From contig OZ244919.1 in the NCBI GenBank assembly GCA_965221845.1, positions 1,488,001 to 1,552,000 on the forward strand: 64,000 nucleotides of DNA. The letters are read 5' to 3'. Both the position numbers and the translations under genes were made by a program. A model generated the notes under the pieces. The model was not told where the DNA came from. It worked only from the letters and a program-made list of their open reading frames with translations, and searched no databases. This DNA is from JAJEFO01 sp965221845. Lineage in GTDB: Bacteria; Pseudomonadota; Alphaproteobacteria; Rhodobacterales; Rhodobacteraceae. The stretch's first letter is position 1. Each line of letters starts with the position of its first letter. Of this stretch, positions 33,906-43,828 are shown one piece after another.

Positions 33906-35105
33906 TCAGCGCGTGCCGCGAGAGGCATCATGCCCGGCGAACTGCACCCATGCGGCGTTTCGCCTGGAAGACCTGACGCAGGCATCGACGAACGCCACGC
34001 CCGCAAGACCGTCATGAACATCCGGATACATCACTTCCCGCGGGACGGACGCGCCGCTCCGGGCAGCCCGTATCGCGATCGCGGCCTCGGCGTAGATGTT
34101 CGCAAAGCCTTCAAGATAGCCTTCGGGGTGTCCTGGAGGAATGCGCGAGACCCGCGCCGCCTCGGGCCCCGTGCCGGCTCCGTTGCGACTCAGCAGCCGC
34201 CTGGGCTCTCCCAGCGGCGCGCTCCAGAGACGGTTCGGGTTCTCCTGCGCCCATTCGATCCCGCCCTTGGCGCCGAACACCCTCAGGCGCAAGCCGTTTT
34301 CGTTGCCCGGCGCAACCTGGCTGCACCAGAGCATGCCGCGCGCGCCGCCCTCGAATCGCAGAAGGACATGCCCGTTGTCATCCAGGCGCCGGCCTTCGAC
34401 GAAGGAATGAAGATCCGCCGAGAGGGCCTCGAGCTTCAGCATGGTCACGAACTGGACAAGATTGAATGCGTGGGTTCCTATGTCCCCGGTCGAGCCGCCC
34501 GCCCCGCTCCGAGCCGGATCGGTGCGCCAGCCCGCCTGCTTGTGGCCGCTTGATTCCAGATCCGCGCTCAGCCAGTCCTGCGCGTACTCGACCTGCACCA
34601 CGCGGATGTCTCCGAGCTCGCCGCGTTCGACCATGGCACGGGCCTGCCGCACCATCGGATAGCCGGTGTAGTTGTGGGTCAGGATGAACCGCACGCCCGC
34701 CCTGTCGGCAAGCCTCGCCAGCTTCCTCGCGTCCTGCAGCGTCGAGGTCAGCGGCTTGTCGCAAATGACGTGAATCCCCCGCTTGAGGAATTCGCGCGCG
34801 GCCGGATAGTGCATGTGATTCGGCGTGACGATCGCGACCGCCTCGATTCCGGCCTTGAGACGGGCTTCCCGCCGTGCCATCGAGAGGAAGTCGTCGTAGA
34901 CCCGATTGCGGTCAAGACCGAGATCGGCGCCAGATGCCCTGCTCTTCCCGGCGCTGGAACTGAAGCAGCCAGCCACCAGTTCGTAGCTGTCGTCGATCCG
35001 GCTGGCGATCCGGTGCACCGCGCCGATGAAGGCGTCGCGCCCGCCGCCGACCATGCCAAGCCGGATCCGCCGGGAACCGGTTTCCGAAGTTCCGTCCATC
35101 GGCAT
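33906..35105 (-). CDS. Gfo/Idh/MocA-family NAD(P)-dependent oxidoreductase
   Basis: A 399-residue protein. The ATG at 35105 follows GGGAGAGGA. The Rossmann domain starts RIRLGMVGGGRDAFIGAVHR; VAIVTPNHMHYPAAREFLKR and CDKPLTSTLQDARKL carry the catalytic Lys (the family EKP motif is DKP here). In the C-terminal domain, GDIGTHAFNLVQF supplies the substrate-site Asp and His. GGGRDAFIGAVHR fits the subgroup acting on inositol- or glucoside-like sugars that oxidise C3. It lies 28 bp upstream of the ChaN-like gene on the same strand but shows no link to heme. Substrate unknown. Confidence 0.85.
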   Translation of the reverse strand: MPMDGTSETGSRRIRLGMVGGGRDAFIGAVHRIASRIDDSYELVAGCFSSSAGKSRASGADLGLDRNRVYDDFLSMARREARLKAGIEAVAIVTPNHMHYPAAREFLKRGIHVICDKPLTSTLQDARKLARLADRAGVRFILTHNYTGYPMVRQARAMVERGELGDIRVVQVEYAQDWLSADLESSGHKQAGWRTDPARSGAGGSTGDIGTHAFNLVQFVTMLKLEALSADLHSFVEGRRLDDNGHVLLRFEGGARGMLWCSQVAPGNENGLRLRVFGAKGGIEWAQENPNRLWSAPLGEPRRLLSRNGAGTGPEAARVSRIPPGHPEGYLEGFANIYAEAAIAIRAARSGASVPREVMYPDVHDGLAGVAFVDACVRSSRRNAAWVQFAGHDASRGTR

Positions 35106-35334
35106 GTTCCTCTCCCTGTCATGAACGCTCCTGCACGGGAAGTTAGCGCACGGAATCCGGAACTGCGTCAATCGGATTCATGGCTCCCGGACGCGACCGG
35201 CCAGCACCGACGTCCGCAAGCGCGGCGCGCATCACCGTCCGCGCCCAGCCGCACGGGATGTCGCCCGCCGCCACTCGGGCTCCGGCCCGCGGCGCGGGAT
35301 TGCGTTCCGGTCCTGCGCCGTCTATCGCCGGGCC

Positions 35335-36099
35335 ATGCCGCGATACGCGCTGAAAATCGAGTATGACGGGCGCTCGTTTTCCGGCTGGCAGCGGCAGGCG
35401 ACAGCGCCGTCGGTTCAGCAAGCCGTCGAACGCGCAATTGCGCAGATCGAACCGGGCTCCCCGCCCGTGACGGCCGCAGGACGGACGGACGCCGGCGTTC
35501 ACGCATTCGGTCAGGTCGCCCACTGCGACACGGCTCAGGGCTGGGATCCGTTCCGACTGTCCGAGGCCCTGAATCACCACCTGAAGCCGCATCCGGTCGC
35601 CATCCTGGCATGCAGGCAGGTCGGGGATGGCTGGCATGCCCGACACTCCGCTGTCGAACGGCGCTATGTCTACCGCATCGTCATCCGCCGGGCGCCGCTG
35701 GTGCATCACGCCGGGAAGGCGTGGCGCACGACCCGCTCCCTGGACGTGGACGCCATGCGCGAAGGGGCGAAGCATCTCGTTGGCCAGCACGACTTCACGA
35801 CTTTCCGCTCGGCCATGTGCCAGGCGAAAAGCCCGGTGAGGACCTTGGGCGGGATCGGCTTCGAGACACGCCCCTGCCCGGGCGGACTGGAAGTGCGCGC
35901 GACCTTCCGGGCCCGGAGCTTCCTGCACAGCCAGGTCCGCTCGATGATCGGGACCCTTGAGCGCGTGGGGGCCGGAGCATGGGCAGGCGATGACGTCAAG
36001 GCGGCGCTTGAATCAAGGGACCGCGCCGCCTGCGGTCCGGTGGCGCCGCCCGACGGCCTCTATCTTGAACGTGTCTCCCATGACCCGGCGGTCTTCTGA
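35335..36099 (+). CDS. truA: tRNA pseudouridine(38-40) synthase
   Basis: A 254-residue TruA protein. The nucleophile Asp52 lies in AAGRTDAGVHAFGQVAH. Other conserved segments are the start RYALKIEYDGRSFSGWQRQ, the paired RHSAVERRYVYRI and the tRNA-binding FRARSFLHSQVRSMIGT. Length matches bacterial TruA. It converts uridines 38-40 in the anticodon stem-loop to pseudouridine. It stands alone, divergent from the Gfo/Idh/MocA gene across about 230 bp. Confidence 0.95.
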   Translation: MPRYALKIEYDGRSFSGWQRQATAPSVQQAVERAIAQIEPGSPPVTAAGRTDAGVHAFGQVAHCDTAQGWDPFRLSEALNHHLKPHPVAILACRQVGDGWHARHSAVERRYVYRIVIRRAPLVHHAGKAWRTTRSLDVDAMREGAKHLVGQHDFTTFRSAMCQAKSPVRTLGGIGFETRPCPGGLEVRATFRARSFLHSQVRSMIGTLERVGAGAWAGDDVKAALESRDRAACGPVAPPDGLYLERVSHDPAVF

Positions 36100-36408
36100 A
36101 GCGACTTCAAGGAGGCATCGCTTCCGTCCCGGGGCCGGCAATCGATCAAGCCAGCATCGCATTGCAAGGACGCCCGGCCGGCAGCGAGAGCCGTCGGCGC
36201 TCAGGACTGGGGCTGCGCGATCAGCAAACGGTCAAAGAGGTCCGCATGGCGCGGCTACGAGCCGGCAATGTCGCCATGAGGCCACGCTGGCCGACGATCG
36301 AGGCAGCCGGCAGCCCTCGCGCATCGGGTCGCCCACGATCCGGATTGAAGCCGCACTGCCAGATGCAGGCCCCGTGAGGCACGGCCTTGCCCACCGGCCC
36401 GGTCGGGA
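36100..36408. other. Intergenic, nothing recognised
   Basis: About 310 bp between convergent truA and hemF. No open frame with a plausible start or domain was seen and no terminator with a T-run is evident. Confidence 0.5.
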
Positions 36409-37305
36409 TCAGTCCCACTTCGCGACGGGCGGAAGGCTCATCAGCACCGCATTCGCGTCATGGCCGGTTTCCAGGCCGAACCTCGTGCCACGGTCATAGA
36501 CGAGATTGTACTCGACATAGAGGCCGCGATGCCGAAGCTGCGCGTCCCTTTCGCCTTCGGACCACTCGGTCAGGCGGCGACGCTCGACGATCGGCAGATA
36601 TGCCTTGAGAAAGGCACGGCCCACGTCCTGGGTGAAGGCGAGGTCCGCCTCCCAGTCGCCCGTGTTCCAGTCGTCGAAGAAGATTCCGCCGACGCCCCTC
36701 GGCCTGCCACGGTGCTTCACGAAGAAGTACTCGTCCGCCCAGGCCTTCAGGCGCGGATGGATGTCGGCGCCGTGCGGGTCGCAATGGGCCTTCAGAACGG
36801 CATGGAAACACTCCGTGTCATCCTCGTTCTCGATGCAGGGATTCAGGTCGGACCCCCCTCCGAACCACCAGGCGCCGGGCGTCCAGAACATGCGCGTGTT
36901 CATGTGAACGGACGGCACGTGGGGGTTCTGCATGTGCGCGACGAGCGAAACGCCCGATGCCCAGAAACGCGGATCCGCATCCATTCCCGGCACGCCGCGC
37001 GCCGCCATGGACGCCTGCGCACGCGCGCCCAAGGTTCCGTAGACGGTGGAGACGTTGACGCCGACCTTCTCGAAGACCCGTCCCCCGCGCATCACGCTCA
37101 TGATCCCGCCGCCCGCGTCAGGCCCTTCATCCGATGCACGCCTTGTCCGGGTGATCTCGAACCGGCCCGCCGAACGATCCGAGTTCGGGCCTTTCACGTG
37201 AGCGTCCTCGACGCCCTCGAAGGCGGCCACGATCTCGTCGCGCAGGCTCCTGAACCAGGAACCGGCACGGCCCTTCCTTTCCTCAAGGCATTCCGTCATC
37301 GGCAT
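36409..37305 (-). CDS. hemF: Oxygen-dependent coproporphyrinogen-III oxidase
   Basis: A 298-residue HemF protein that converts coproporphyrinogen III to protoporphyrinogen IX with O2. The start MPMTECLEERKGRAGSWF at 37305 is chosen because the upstream in-frame stretch is Arg-rich noise. Diagnostic motifs: GGGIMSVMRGGRVFEKVGVN, FWASGVSLVAHMQNPHVP, TRMFWTPGAWWFGGGSDLNP, HRGRPRGVGGIFFDDW and the C-terminal RGLYVEYNLVYDRGTRFGL. Conserved His, Arg and Asp of the active site are all present. Aerobic heme synthesis fits the rest of the window. Confidence 0.96.
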   Translation of the reverse strand: MPMTECLEERKGRAGSWFRSLRDEIVAAFEGVEDAHVKGPNSDRSAGRFEITRTRRASDEGPDAGGGIMSVMRGGRVFEKVGVNVSTVYGTLGARAQASMAARGVPGMDADPRFWASGVSLVAHMQNPHVPSVHMNTRMFWTPGAWWFGGGSDLNPCIENEDDTECFHAVLKAHCDPHGADIHPRLKAWADEYFFVKHRGRPRGVGGIFFDDWNTGDWEADLAFTQDVGRAFLKAYLPIVERRRLTEWSEGERDAQLRHRGLYVEYNLVYDRGTRFGLETGHDANAVLMSLPPVAKWD

Positions 37306-37449
37306 CCCCGATCCCTGCCAGAGCGAAGCAGGCGCGGTTCCGGTAAAGCACCTCTCGCGCGCATTGGCCAGCATCCGCATGCGGCATGGGGAGCGTCGCC
37401 GGCGCCGACGGCAGGCCCCGAAGGCAGGCGGGCGCCGCCTCATGCCGCC

Positions 37450-37478
37450 TTGTCCTGAACGGTTTCGCTGCCTATAGG
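37450..37478 (+). promoter_or_regulatory. Candidate sigma70 promoter for ileS
   Basis: TTGTCC (37450-37455) and TATAGG (37473-37478) are 17 bp apart on the plus strand. The transcript would carry a leader of roughly 120 bases before the ileS ATG. No T-box or riboswitch-like structure is apparent in that leader. Confidence 0.4.
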
Positions 37479-37606
37479 ACGCTTCGTGACCCGAAAGGCG
37501 TTCATGTTCGAATCATGCGCCTCGCGCCCTGAGAGGCGAACTGCCGTGCGCAACCCGCCGAGACTCCGCCGTCTCCCTTCCATCCATCCTTCAAGGACGC
37601 TGACCG

Positions 37607-40573
37607 ATGTGTGCCGACACGCCTGACTACAAGGACACGCTGCATCTTCCCGACACGAAATTCCCGATGCGCGCCGGGTTGCCGGAGCGCGAGCCAGGCT
37701 GGCTGGAAAGATGGGAGAGCATCGGTGTCTACGACCGGCTACGCGGCAAGCCGGGGCGCGAGCCGTTCACGCTTCACGACGGCCCTCCCTACGCGAACGG
37801 GCATCTGCACATCGGTCACGCGCTGAACAAGATCCTGAAGGACATGGTGGTCCGCTCGCAGCAGATGATGGGCAAGGATGCGCGCTACGTGCCGGGCTGG
37901 GACTGCCACGGCCTCCCTATCGAGTGGAAGGTCGAGGAACGGTACCGCAAGAGCGGCCGGGACAAGGACGCGGTCGACGTGGTCGAGTTCCGGCAGGAAT
38001 GCCGCCGCTTCGCCGAAGGCTGGATCGACATCCAGCGGGACGAGTTCAAGCGCCTCGGCGTGACCGGCAACTGGACCGATCCCTACCTGACCATGGCGTG
38101 CCACGCCGAACGCGTCATCGCCGGGGAATTCCAGAGATTCCTGATGAACGGCACGCTCTACAGGGGGTCCAAGCCGGTGATGTGGTCGCCCGTGGAGAAG
38201 ACGGCGCTGGCCGAGGCGGAGGTCGAGTACCATGACCACGACAGCCATACCGTCTGGGTGAAGTTCCCCGTCCTGGCCCTTGATCGCCGCGCGGCCGCCG
38301 CGGACGGCGACCCGGGGCCGTGGCAGGCTTCGGGCGATGACGGCGACCTGCGCGCGTCGCGCCTGGAAAGCGCAAAGGTCGTCATCTGGACGACCACGCC
38401 ATGGACCATTCCGCAGAACCGTGCCGTCTGCTTCGGTCCTGGCATCAGCTACGGTCTCTACGAGGTCACGGGACGGCCCGAGGAGTGCTGGGCGAGGACC
38501 GGGGACCTGTATCTCATTGCCGACGACCTGGCCGAGGCGACGCTTTCGCAGGCGCGTCTCGAGACCTCGATGTACCGGCGCCTCATGGATGTCAGCGCCG
38601 CGGAACTTGGCGCGATCACCTGCGCGCACCCCTTCCGGGGCCATGCCGGCAACGGGGAGTGGGACTTTGACGTCCCGCTCCTGAGCAGCGACCACGTGAC
38701 GGCCGACGCCGGAACGGGATTCGTGCACACCGCACCGTCCCATGGCGACGACGACTACCAGATCGGGCTGAGGCACGGCCTGCCTATGACATACAACGTG
38801 ATGCCAGACGGCTCGTTCCGCGAGGATCTACCGTTCTTCGGCGGGGCCGTCATCGTCAAGCCGGACGGAAAGGAGGGCGACGCGAACAGGCGCGTCATCG
38901 ACAAGCTCGCCGAGACGGGCGCGCTGATGGCGCGCGGCCGCCTTACGCACAGCTACCCGCACTCGTGGCGATCGAAGGCGCCGCTCATCTTCCGCAACAC
39001 GCCACAATGGTTCGCGGCCATCGACCGCCCCGTTGGCGACGGGCAGGACGCGCATGGCAGGACGATTCGGGAGCGCGCGCTGAGGGAGATCGACAACGTC
39101 AAATGGACGCCGCCTTCCGGCCGCAACCGCCTTCATTCAATGATGAAGGACCGTCCCGACTGGGTTCTCTCGCGCCAGCGCGCCTGGGGCGTGCCGCTGA
39201 CCTGTTTCGTCAGGAGTGGCGCCAAGCCGGACGACCCCGACTTCCTGCTGCGCAACGAGGCCGTCAACGCCCGCATCCTCGACGCATTCGGCAAGGAAGG
39301 CGCGGATTCCTGGTACAAGCCCGGCGCCAAGGAACGCTTTCTCGGCAACGATGCCAGCGCGGACGATTACGAGCAGGTCTTCGACATCCTCGACGTCTGG
39401 TTCGACTCCGGATCAACCCACGCCTTCGCGCTTCGCGACCGTCCCGACGGCACGGAGGACGGCGTCGCCGACCTTTACCTCGAGGGGACAGACCAGCATC
39501 GAGGCTGGTTCCACTCGTCCTTGCTGCAGAGCTGCGGCACGCAAGGGCGGGCGCCCTATCGCGGCGTGCTCACCCATGGCTTCACGCTTGACGAGCGGGG
39601 CAACAAGATGTCCAAGTCTCTCGGCAACACGATCCTGCCAGACGAGGTGGTCAGGCAGTACGGAGCCGACATCCTGCGCCTCTGGGTCGCCCAGACCGAC
39701 TACACCGGCGACCAGCGCATCGGGCCGGAGATCCTGAAAGGCGTCGCTGACAGCTACCGGCGCCTCAGGAACACGATGCGCTTCCTGCTCGGCAATCTTG
39801 CGGAATTCTCGGAGGAGGAGCGCGTCGCGCCTGGCGGCATGCCGGAACTCGAGACGTGGATCCTGCATCGCATGGCAGAGATCGACCGCGCGCTGCGCGC
39901 GCGATACGCGGCATACGATTTCCAGGGCGTCTTCCGGACTGTCTTCGAATTCGCGACCTCAGATCTCTCGTCATTCTACTTCGACATCCGGAAGGACGTG
40001 CTCTACTGCGACGCCCATGACAGCCCGGCCCGCAGGGCGGCACGGACAGCGCTTGACCTGCTGTTCCACCGGCTGACGACCTGGCTTGCACCCATTCTCG
40101 TCTTCACGGCCGAGGAATCCTGGCTGGAGAGATTCCCGGGCGAGGACTCCTCCGTGCATCTCGTCGACATTCCCGCGACCCCGAAGGACTGGCTGAACGA
40201 GCCGCTTGCCGAGAAATGGGCCGGCATCCGCCAGGTTCGCCGGGTCGTGACGGCCGCGCTCGAAATCCAGCGCCGCGAGAAGCGGATTGGCGCCTCGCTC
40301 GAAGCCGCGCCCGTCGTCTTCGTCGAGGACCCAGGCTTGCGCGACGCGCTTGACACCGTGGATCTTGCGGATGTCTGCATCACGTCATCCATTTCCATAA
40401 CGGGAGATCCCGCACCGGCGGAGGCCTTCCGGCTGCCCGAGGCGCCTGGCGTCGCCGTGCTCTTCGACAAGGCCGGGGGAAGCAAATGCCAGCGCTGCTG
40501 GAAGATCCTGCCCGACGTGGGCACGCACGCACATCCGGGAACCTGCGCCCGTTGCAATGCCGTGCTTGGATGA
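37607..40573 (+). CDS. ileS: Isoleucyl-tRNA synthetase
   Basis: A 988-residue class I synthetase that charges tRNA-Ile and edits valine. Motifs: the HIGH signature in PPYANGHLHIGHALNK, the editing domain with VIWTTTPWTIPQNRAV and FVHTAPSHGDDDY, KMSKS in DERGNKMSKSLGNTILP, the tRNA-binding helical domain, and a C-terminal zinc finger CQRCW...CARC. The combination of the KMSKS form and the C-terminal zinc site marks the IleS1-type bacterial enzyme. The ATG at 37607 gives MCADTPDYKDTLHLP. Confidence 0.97.
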   Translation: MCADTPDYKDTLHLPDTKFPMRAGLPEREPGWLERWESIGVYDRLRGKPGREPFTLHDGPPYANGHLHIGHALNKILKDMVVRSQQMMGKDARYVPGWDCHGLPIEWKVEERYRKSGRDKDAVDVVEFRQECRRFAEGWIDIQRDEFKRLGVTGNWTDPYLTMACHAERVIAGEFQRFLMNGTLYRGSKPVMWSPVEKTALAEAEVEYHDHDSHTVWVKFPVLALDRRAAAADGDPGPWQASGDDGDLRASRLESAKVVIWTTTPWTIPQNRAVCFGPGISYGLYEVTGRPEECWARTGDLYLIADDLAEATLSQARLETSMYRRLMDVSAAELGAITCAHPFRGHAGNGEWDFDVPLLSSDHVTADAGTGFVHTAPSHGDDDYQIGLRHGLPMTYNVMPDGSFREDLPFFGGAVIVKPDGKEGDANRRVIDKLAETGALMARGRLTHSYPHSWRSKAPLIFRNTPQWFAAIDRPVGDGQDAHGRTIRERALREIDNVKWTPPSGRNRLHSMMKDRPDWVLSRQRAWGVPLTCFVRSGAKPDDPDFLLRNEAVNARILDAFGKEGADSWYKPGAKERFLGNDASADDYEQVFDILDVWFDSGSTHAFALRDRPDGTEDGVADLYLEGTDQHRGWFHSSLLQSCGTQGRAPYRGVLTHGFTLDERGNKMSKSLGNTILPDEVVRQYGADILRLWVAQTDYTGDQRIGPEILKGVADSYRRLRNTMRFLLGNLAEFSEEERVAPGGMPELETWILHRMAEIDRALRARYAAYDFQGVFRTVFEFATSDLSSFYFDIRKDVLYCDAHDSPARRAARTALDLLFHRLTTWLAPILVFTAEESWLERFPGEDSSVHLVDIPATPKDWLNEPLAEKWAGIRQVRRVVTAALEIQRREKRIGASLEAAPVVFVEDPGLRDALDTVDLADVCITSSISITGDPAPAEAFRLPEAPGVAVLFDKAGGSKCQRCWKILPDVGTHAHPGTCARCNAVLG

Positions 40574-40711
40574 GCCCGAACGCACCTGAGCGGGCCCTTC
40601 GCGGACTGGCACATGCCAGCCTGGGATGCAGGAGCCGGATGGGGCCGTCGACCCTGACAGACGAAAACCGCGCGATCACGCGTCTGGCCCCTGACGCTTG
40701 GGGCGGAACGC

Positions 40712-41017
40712 CGGCCCGCCCTCTGCTTTGACGGCCATCTGGCCGCGTTCGACCTGCCGCTGGCTCCCGGAGCGTCGCCAAGGCGGCGTCAGTTCCTCGA
40801 TGCGTTGCGCGAGATCCCCTGCGGGGAGAGGGCAAAGGCACCTGGCATCTCCGTCCAGGCCGCGGGCCAATCCCGCGGCGCAGTTCCGATTGCAGTCCTG
40901 ATTCCATGCCACCGCGTCACTGGCGCCGGCAGCCTTGGCGGTCTCTCGGCGCCGGAAGGAATCGAGAGGAGGGTCGCGCCCCTGAAGCCTGAAGGGGCGG
41001 CTTCGCTCCTGCCTTGA
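40712..41017 (+). pseudogene. Methylated-DNA-protein-cysteine methyltransferase (ogt/ada-C type) remnant
   Basis: The frame reads CFDGHLAAFDLPLAPGASPR, then DALREIPCGERAKAPGISVQ and PIAVLIPCHRVTGAGSLGGL before the stop. PCHRV holds the methyl-acceptor Cys, so the C-terminal domain was that of an O6-alkylguanine-DNA alkyltransferase. The whole N-terminal domain is missing. The TRSY helix-turn-helix segment after IPCGE is deleted, and GANP has become GAVP. The protein could not bind DNA normally. It lies just after ileS and is probably not translated. Confidence 0.8.
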
Positions 41018-41019
41018 TC

Positions 41020-41412
41020 ATCGTCGTCTGCCTGGGGTCGCGGCGGTCCGCCCTGGGCAATCCATAGGCGATCTCGCAATGGTCGCCCTTGTCTGCCGCG
41101 ATCGATGTGCCCGACCACTCCCGGTCCTGCAGGACAGCCAGGCGTCCCCGCAAGGATCGACAGGTTCTCGCCGGGACCGGCCCAGAACAGGTCCGAACCG
41201 CCGGCTCCGCGCCGCGCGACCCCGGAGGATTCGTGCCAGCGCGGCTCCCCGGAGTTCTCCGCGGCGCCTCGATGCGCTGATGTCGCCGCGACGTGACGCA
41301 CGCTCGTCTTTCGGCATTGCCTGCAATGAGATGCGACAACCGGACGCGGCGGTCCGCGCACCACGTGGGCAACCTGCCCGCAAAGGCAGGACCCTCTGTG
41401 AACTTCCGGCAT
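41020..41412 (-). pseudogene. GFA-family (glutathione-dependent formaldehyde-activating-like) gene remnant
   Basis: From the ATG at 41412 the minus strand encodes MPEVHRGSCLCGQVAHVVRG, then SHCRQCRKTSVRHVAATSAH and SDLFWAGPGENLSILAGTPG, a near-normal GFA domain. Zinc ligands CLCG and CRQC survive. The third Cys pair (usually GFCGTCGS) reads GAGGSD and is lost. Near 41090 the homology jumps frame: a different frame continues ADKGDHCEIAYGLPRADRRD. Frameshift plus lost zinc ligands make it a pseudogene. Confidence 0.78.
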
Positions 41413-41627
41413 TCAGGCCTCCTTTCAGGCGCCCGCTGCCGGCCAAACATGCCGGCGAAGGTGCCGGGCACAGATTTCCATGCCGGGCGGATCCGGCCAG
41501 TTGAAGGGGTGCCGGTGAGCGGCAAGCCCGCTCGTCGCGACCGCCGATGATGCAATGCCGCTCCACATCCGGGCCAAGACATGGTATCCTGGACGGGAGG
41601 CAGGAAGCAGGACGGGCGCCGAGCAAG

Positions 41628-43748
41628 GTGAGCGGGCCGGACAGGAAGCGACGGAAACGTGCCGCCGGACGACGTCGAGCGGCACGGCCAGGCGCGAAGC
41701 GGCGGGCAGGAGCGGATCTGGGCAGGCTCCTTCTGGTCGCTCCGGCAGCCTGGCTGCTGCGAGCGCTTGCGCGGATCGCCTGGCGCATTGGCTGGCGCGC
41801 GTCCCTGCTTGCGGCAATCGCCCTTGCGTCCGCGGTTCTGATTTACGCGACCACGCTTCCGCCCCTGCAGGACATCCTGGACGCGCGTTCCCGCGGATCG
41901 GTCACGCTCCTTGACCGCGACGGCGCCGTCTTCGCGTGGCGGGGCGAACAGTTCGGCGGCGCGATCACGCCGGAGAGCGTTTCGCCGCATCTCAGGAACG
42001 CGGTCATCGCCACGGAGGACAAACGCTACTACCGTCACTTCGGCGTGTCGCCCCTGGGCATCGCCGGCGCGATCCGAATCAACCTCCAGGAAGGCCGCGG
42101 CCCTTTCCGGGGCCACGGCGGCTCGACGATCACGCAGCAGGCCGCGAAGCTGCTCTGCATCGGCAACCGCTACCGGCCCGAGACAGGCATGTCCGAGGCC
42201 GAATTCGAAGCCGACTGCCGCCGCACGACGATTGGCCGCAAGGTCCGGGAGGCCGTCTATGCACTCGCGATGGAAGTCCGCTACTCCAAGGACGAGATCC
42301 TCACCATCTACCTGAACCGGGCCTATCTGGGAGCGGGAACGCGCGGATTCGAGGCCGCGGCGCAGCGCTATTTCGGCATCTCGGCACGGCATGTCGGGCC
42401 GGCGGAAGCGGCCATGCTCGCGGGCCTCCTCAAGGCTCCCAGCCGCTATGCGCCGACCGCCAACCTGCAGCGAAGCAGGAACCGCGCGGCGACGATCATC
42501 CGGCTGATGGAGGAGCAGGGCTACCTCTCCGCCAGCGAGGCCGCGCAAGCCCGCGCGCGCCCTGCCCGGCTGTCGGCGGCCGCGGCCGCCCGGGCCGGCG
42601 GCTACTTTGCGGACTGGGTCATGGATCTTGGCCCGCAGTTCCTGACCCGGAACACGACAGAGGATGTCGTCGTCCGCACCACGCTCGACCGGGACATTCA
42701 GGCGGCCGCGGACAAGGCGCTGCAGCTCGTCTTCGACACCAAGGTCCGGGAAGGCTCGAAGGCGCAGGCCGCCATCGTCGTCATGAGCATCGACGGCGCC
42801 GTCCGCGCCATGGTGGGCGGCCGAAAGGTCAAGGGCGTCGCGGGCCAGTTCAACCGGGCGGTGCAGGCGAAGCGGCAAACCGGGTCGGCCTTCAAGCCGT
42901 TCGTCTACGGTGCGGCGATGGACCTCGGCCTGAGGCCGGACGTCAGGGTCCGGGACGAGCCGCTCTGCCTTGACGTGCGCGGTTCCGGAAAGTGGTGCCC
43001 GGAAAACTATTCCCGCGAGCACAGGGGCGTCGTCACGCTTGAAGAGGCTCTGGCCGAGTCGCTGAACATTCCGGCCGTCAAGGTGTACGAGCGCGTCGGT
43101 CGCGACGCGGTCGTGCGCGTCGCGTCAGGATTCGGGATTGATGCGGGTGCGGCGGCCGGGCCGGCAATGGCGCTCGGCGCAGCCGAATCGACCCTTCTTG
43201 ACATGACCGGCGCCTATGCGGGAATCCTGAACGGCGGCTCCTCAGTGAGGCCTTACGGTCTCCTTGACCTCCGCATCAAGGGCGATGACGCGCCTCTCCT
43301 CGAGCAGGCCGACGGAGCGAGCGAGCGCGTGATCAGCGAACAGGCCGCCCGCCAGCTCGTCTACATGATGAGCCGCGTCATCGAGACCGGCACCGGCACG
43401 CGCGCGCGCCTTCCCGATCGCCCTGCCGCCGGCAAGACCGGCACGACGCAGGCGGCGAGGGACGCATGGTTCATCGGCTTCACGGCGGACTACGTCGCCG
43501 GAGTCTGGATGGGCTATGACGACAACACCCCGCTCACCGGCGTGACCGGAGGCGGCCTGCCTGCCGAGATATGGAGGGAAACGATGATTGGCGTCCATGA
43601 AGGCCTGCCGGCCGGAAGCCTTCCGGTGCCGGACCGGCGCGCCGTTGCAAGCGCCGCGCCCGGACGGCAGGCGCCGGGCCCGACGCCGCAAGGCAACCTT
43701 GCCGAACGCATGATCATCGGCATACTGAACGGGATCCTCGGAAGGTAG
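41628..43748 (+). CDS. Class A penicillin-binding protein (PBP1A/1C-like transglycosylase-transpeptidase)
   Basis: A 706-residue bifunctional peptidoglycan synthase. I prefer the GTG at 41628 (V/MSGPDRKRRKRAAGRR), which gives the usual basic cytoplasmic tail; an ATG at 41547 is possible. A membrane anchor follows at about residues 45-85. The GT51 domain has RNAVIATEDKRYYRHFGVS (catalytic Glu), GHGGSTITQQAAKLL and YALAMEVRYSKDEILTIYLN. The transpeptidase domain has the nucleophile in RQTGSAFKPFVYGAA (SxxK), the SLN triad in ALAESLNIPAVK, and KTGTTQ. It lacks the long oxygen-bridging inserts of typical PBP1A. It polymerises and crosslinks the cell wall at the inner membrane. Confidence 0.93.
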   Translation: MSGPDRKRRKRAAGRRRAARPGAKRRAGADLGRLLLVAPAAWLLRALARIAWRIGWRASLLAAIALASAVLIYATTLPPLQDILDARSRGSVTLLDRDGAVFAWRGEQFGGAITPESVSPHLRNAVIATEDKRYYRHFGVSPLGIAGAIRINLQEGRGPFRGHGGSTITQQAAKLLCIGNRYRPETGMSEAEFEADCRRTTIGRKVREAVYALAMEVRYSKDEILTIYLNRAYLGAGTRGFEAAAQRYFGISARHVGPAEAAMLAGLLKAPSRYAPTANLQRSRNRAATIIRLMEEQGYLSASEAAQARARPARLSAAAAARAGGYFADWVMDLGPQFLTRNTTEDVVVRTTLDRDIQAAADKALQLVFDTKVREGSKAQAAIVVMSIDGAVRAMVGGRKVKGVAGQFNRAVQAKRQTGSAFKPFVYGAAMDLGLRPDVRVRDEPLCLDVRGSGKWCPENYSREHRGVVTLEEALAESLNIPAVKVYERVGRDAVVRVASGFGIDAGAAAGPAMALGAAESTLLDMTGAYAGILNGGSSVRPYGLLDLRIKGDDAPLLEQADGASERVISEQAARQLVYMMSRVIETGTGTRARLPDRPAAGKTGTTQAARDAWFIGFTADYVAGVWMGYDDNTPLTGVTGGGLPAEIWRETMIGVHEGLPAGSLPVPDRRAVASAAPGRQAPGPTPQGNLAERMIIGILNGILGR

Positions 43749-43828
43749 CGGGGCGGCGCTTCGGCCGGCGCCGCGACATGCCCGCGTCGGCGCGGCCGCC
43801 CTTGCCGGAGCGTCATCCGAAACGGCGG

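Noticed and set aside
40917..43022. Long minus-strand open frame opposite the PBP gene
   Set aside because: Antisense shadow of a well-supported gene. Only its last part overlaps the GFA remnant, which is annotated separately.
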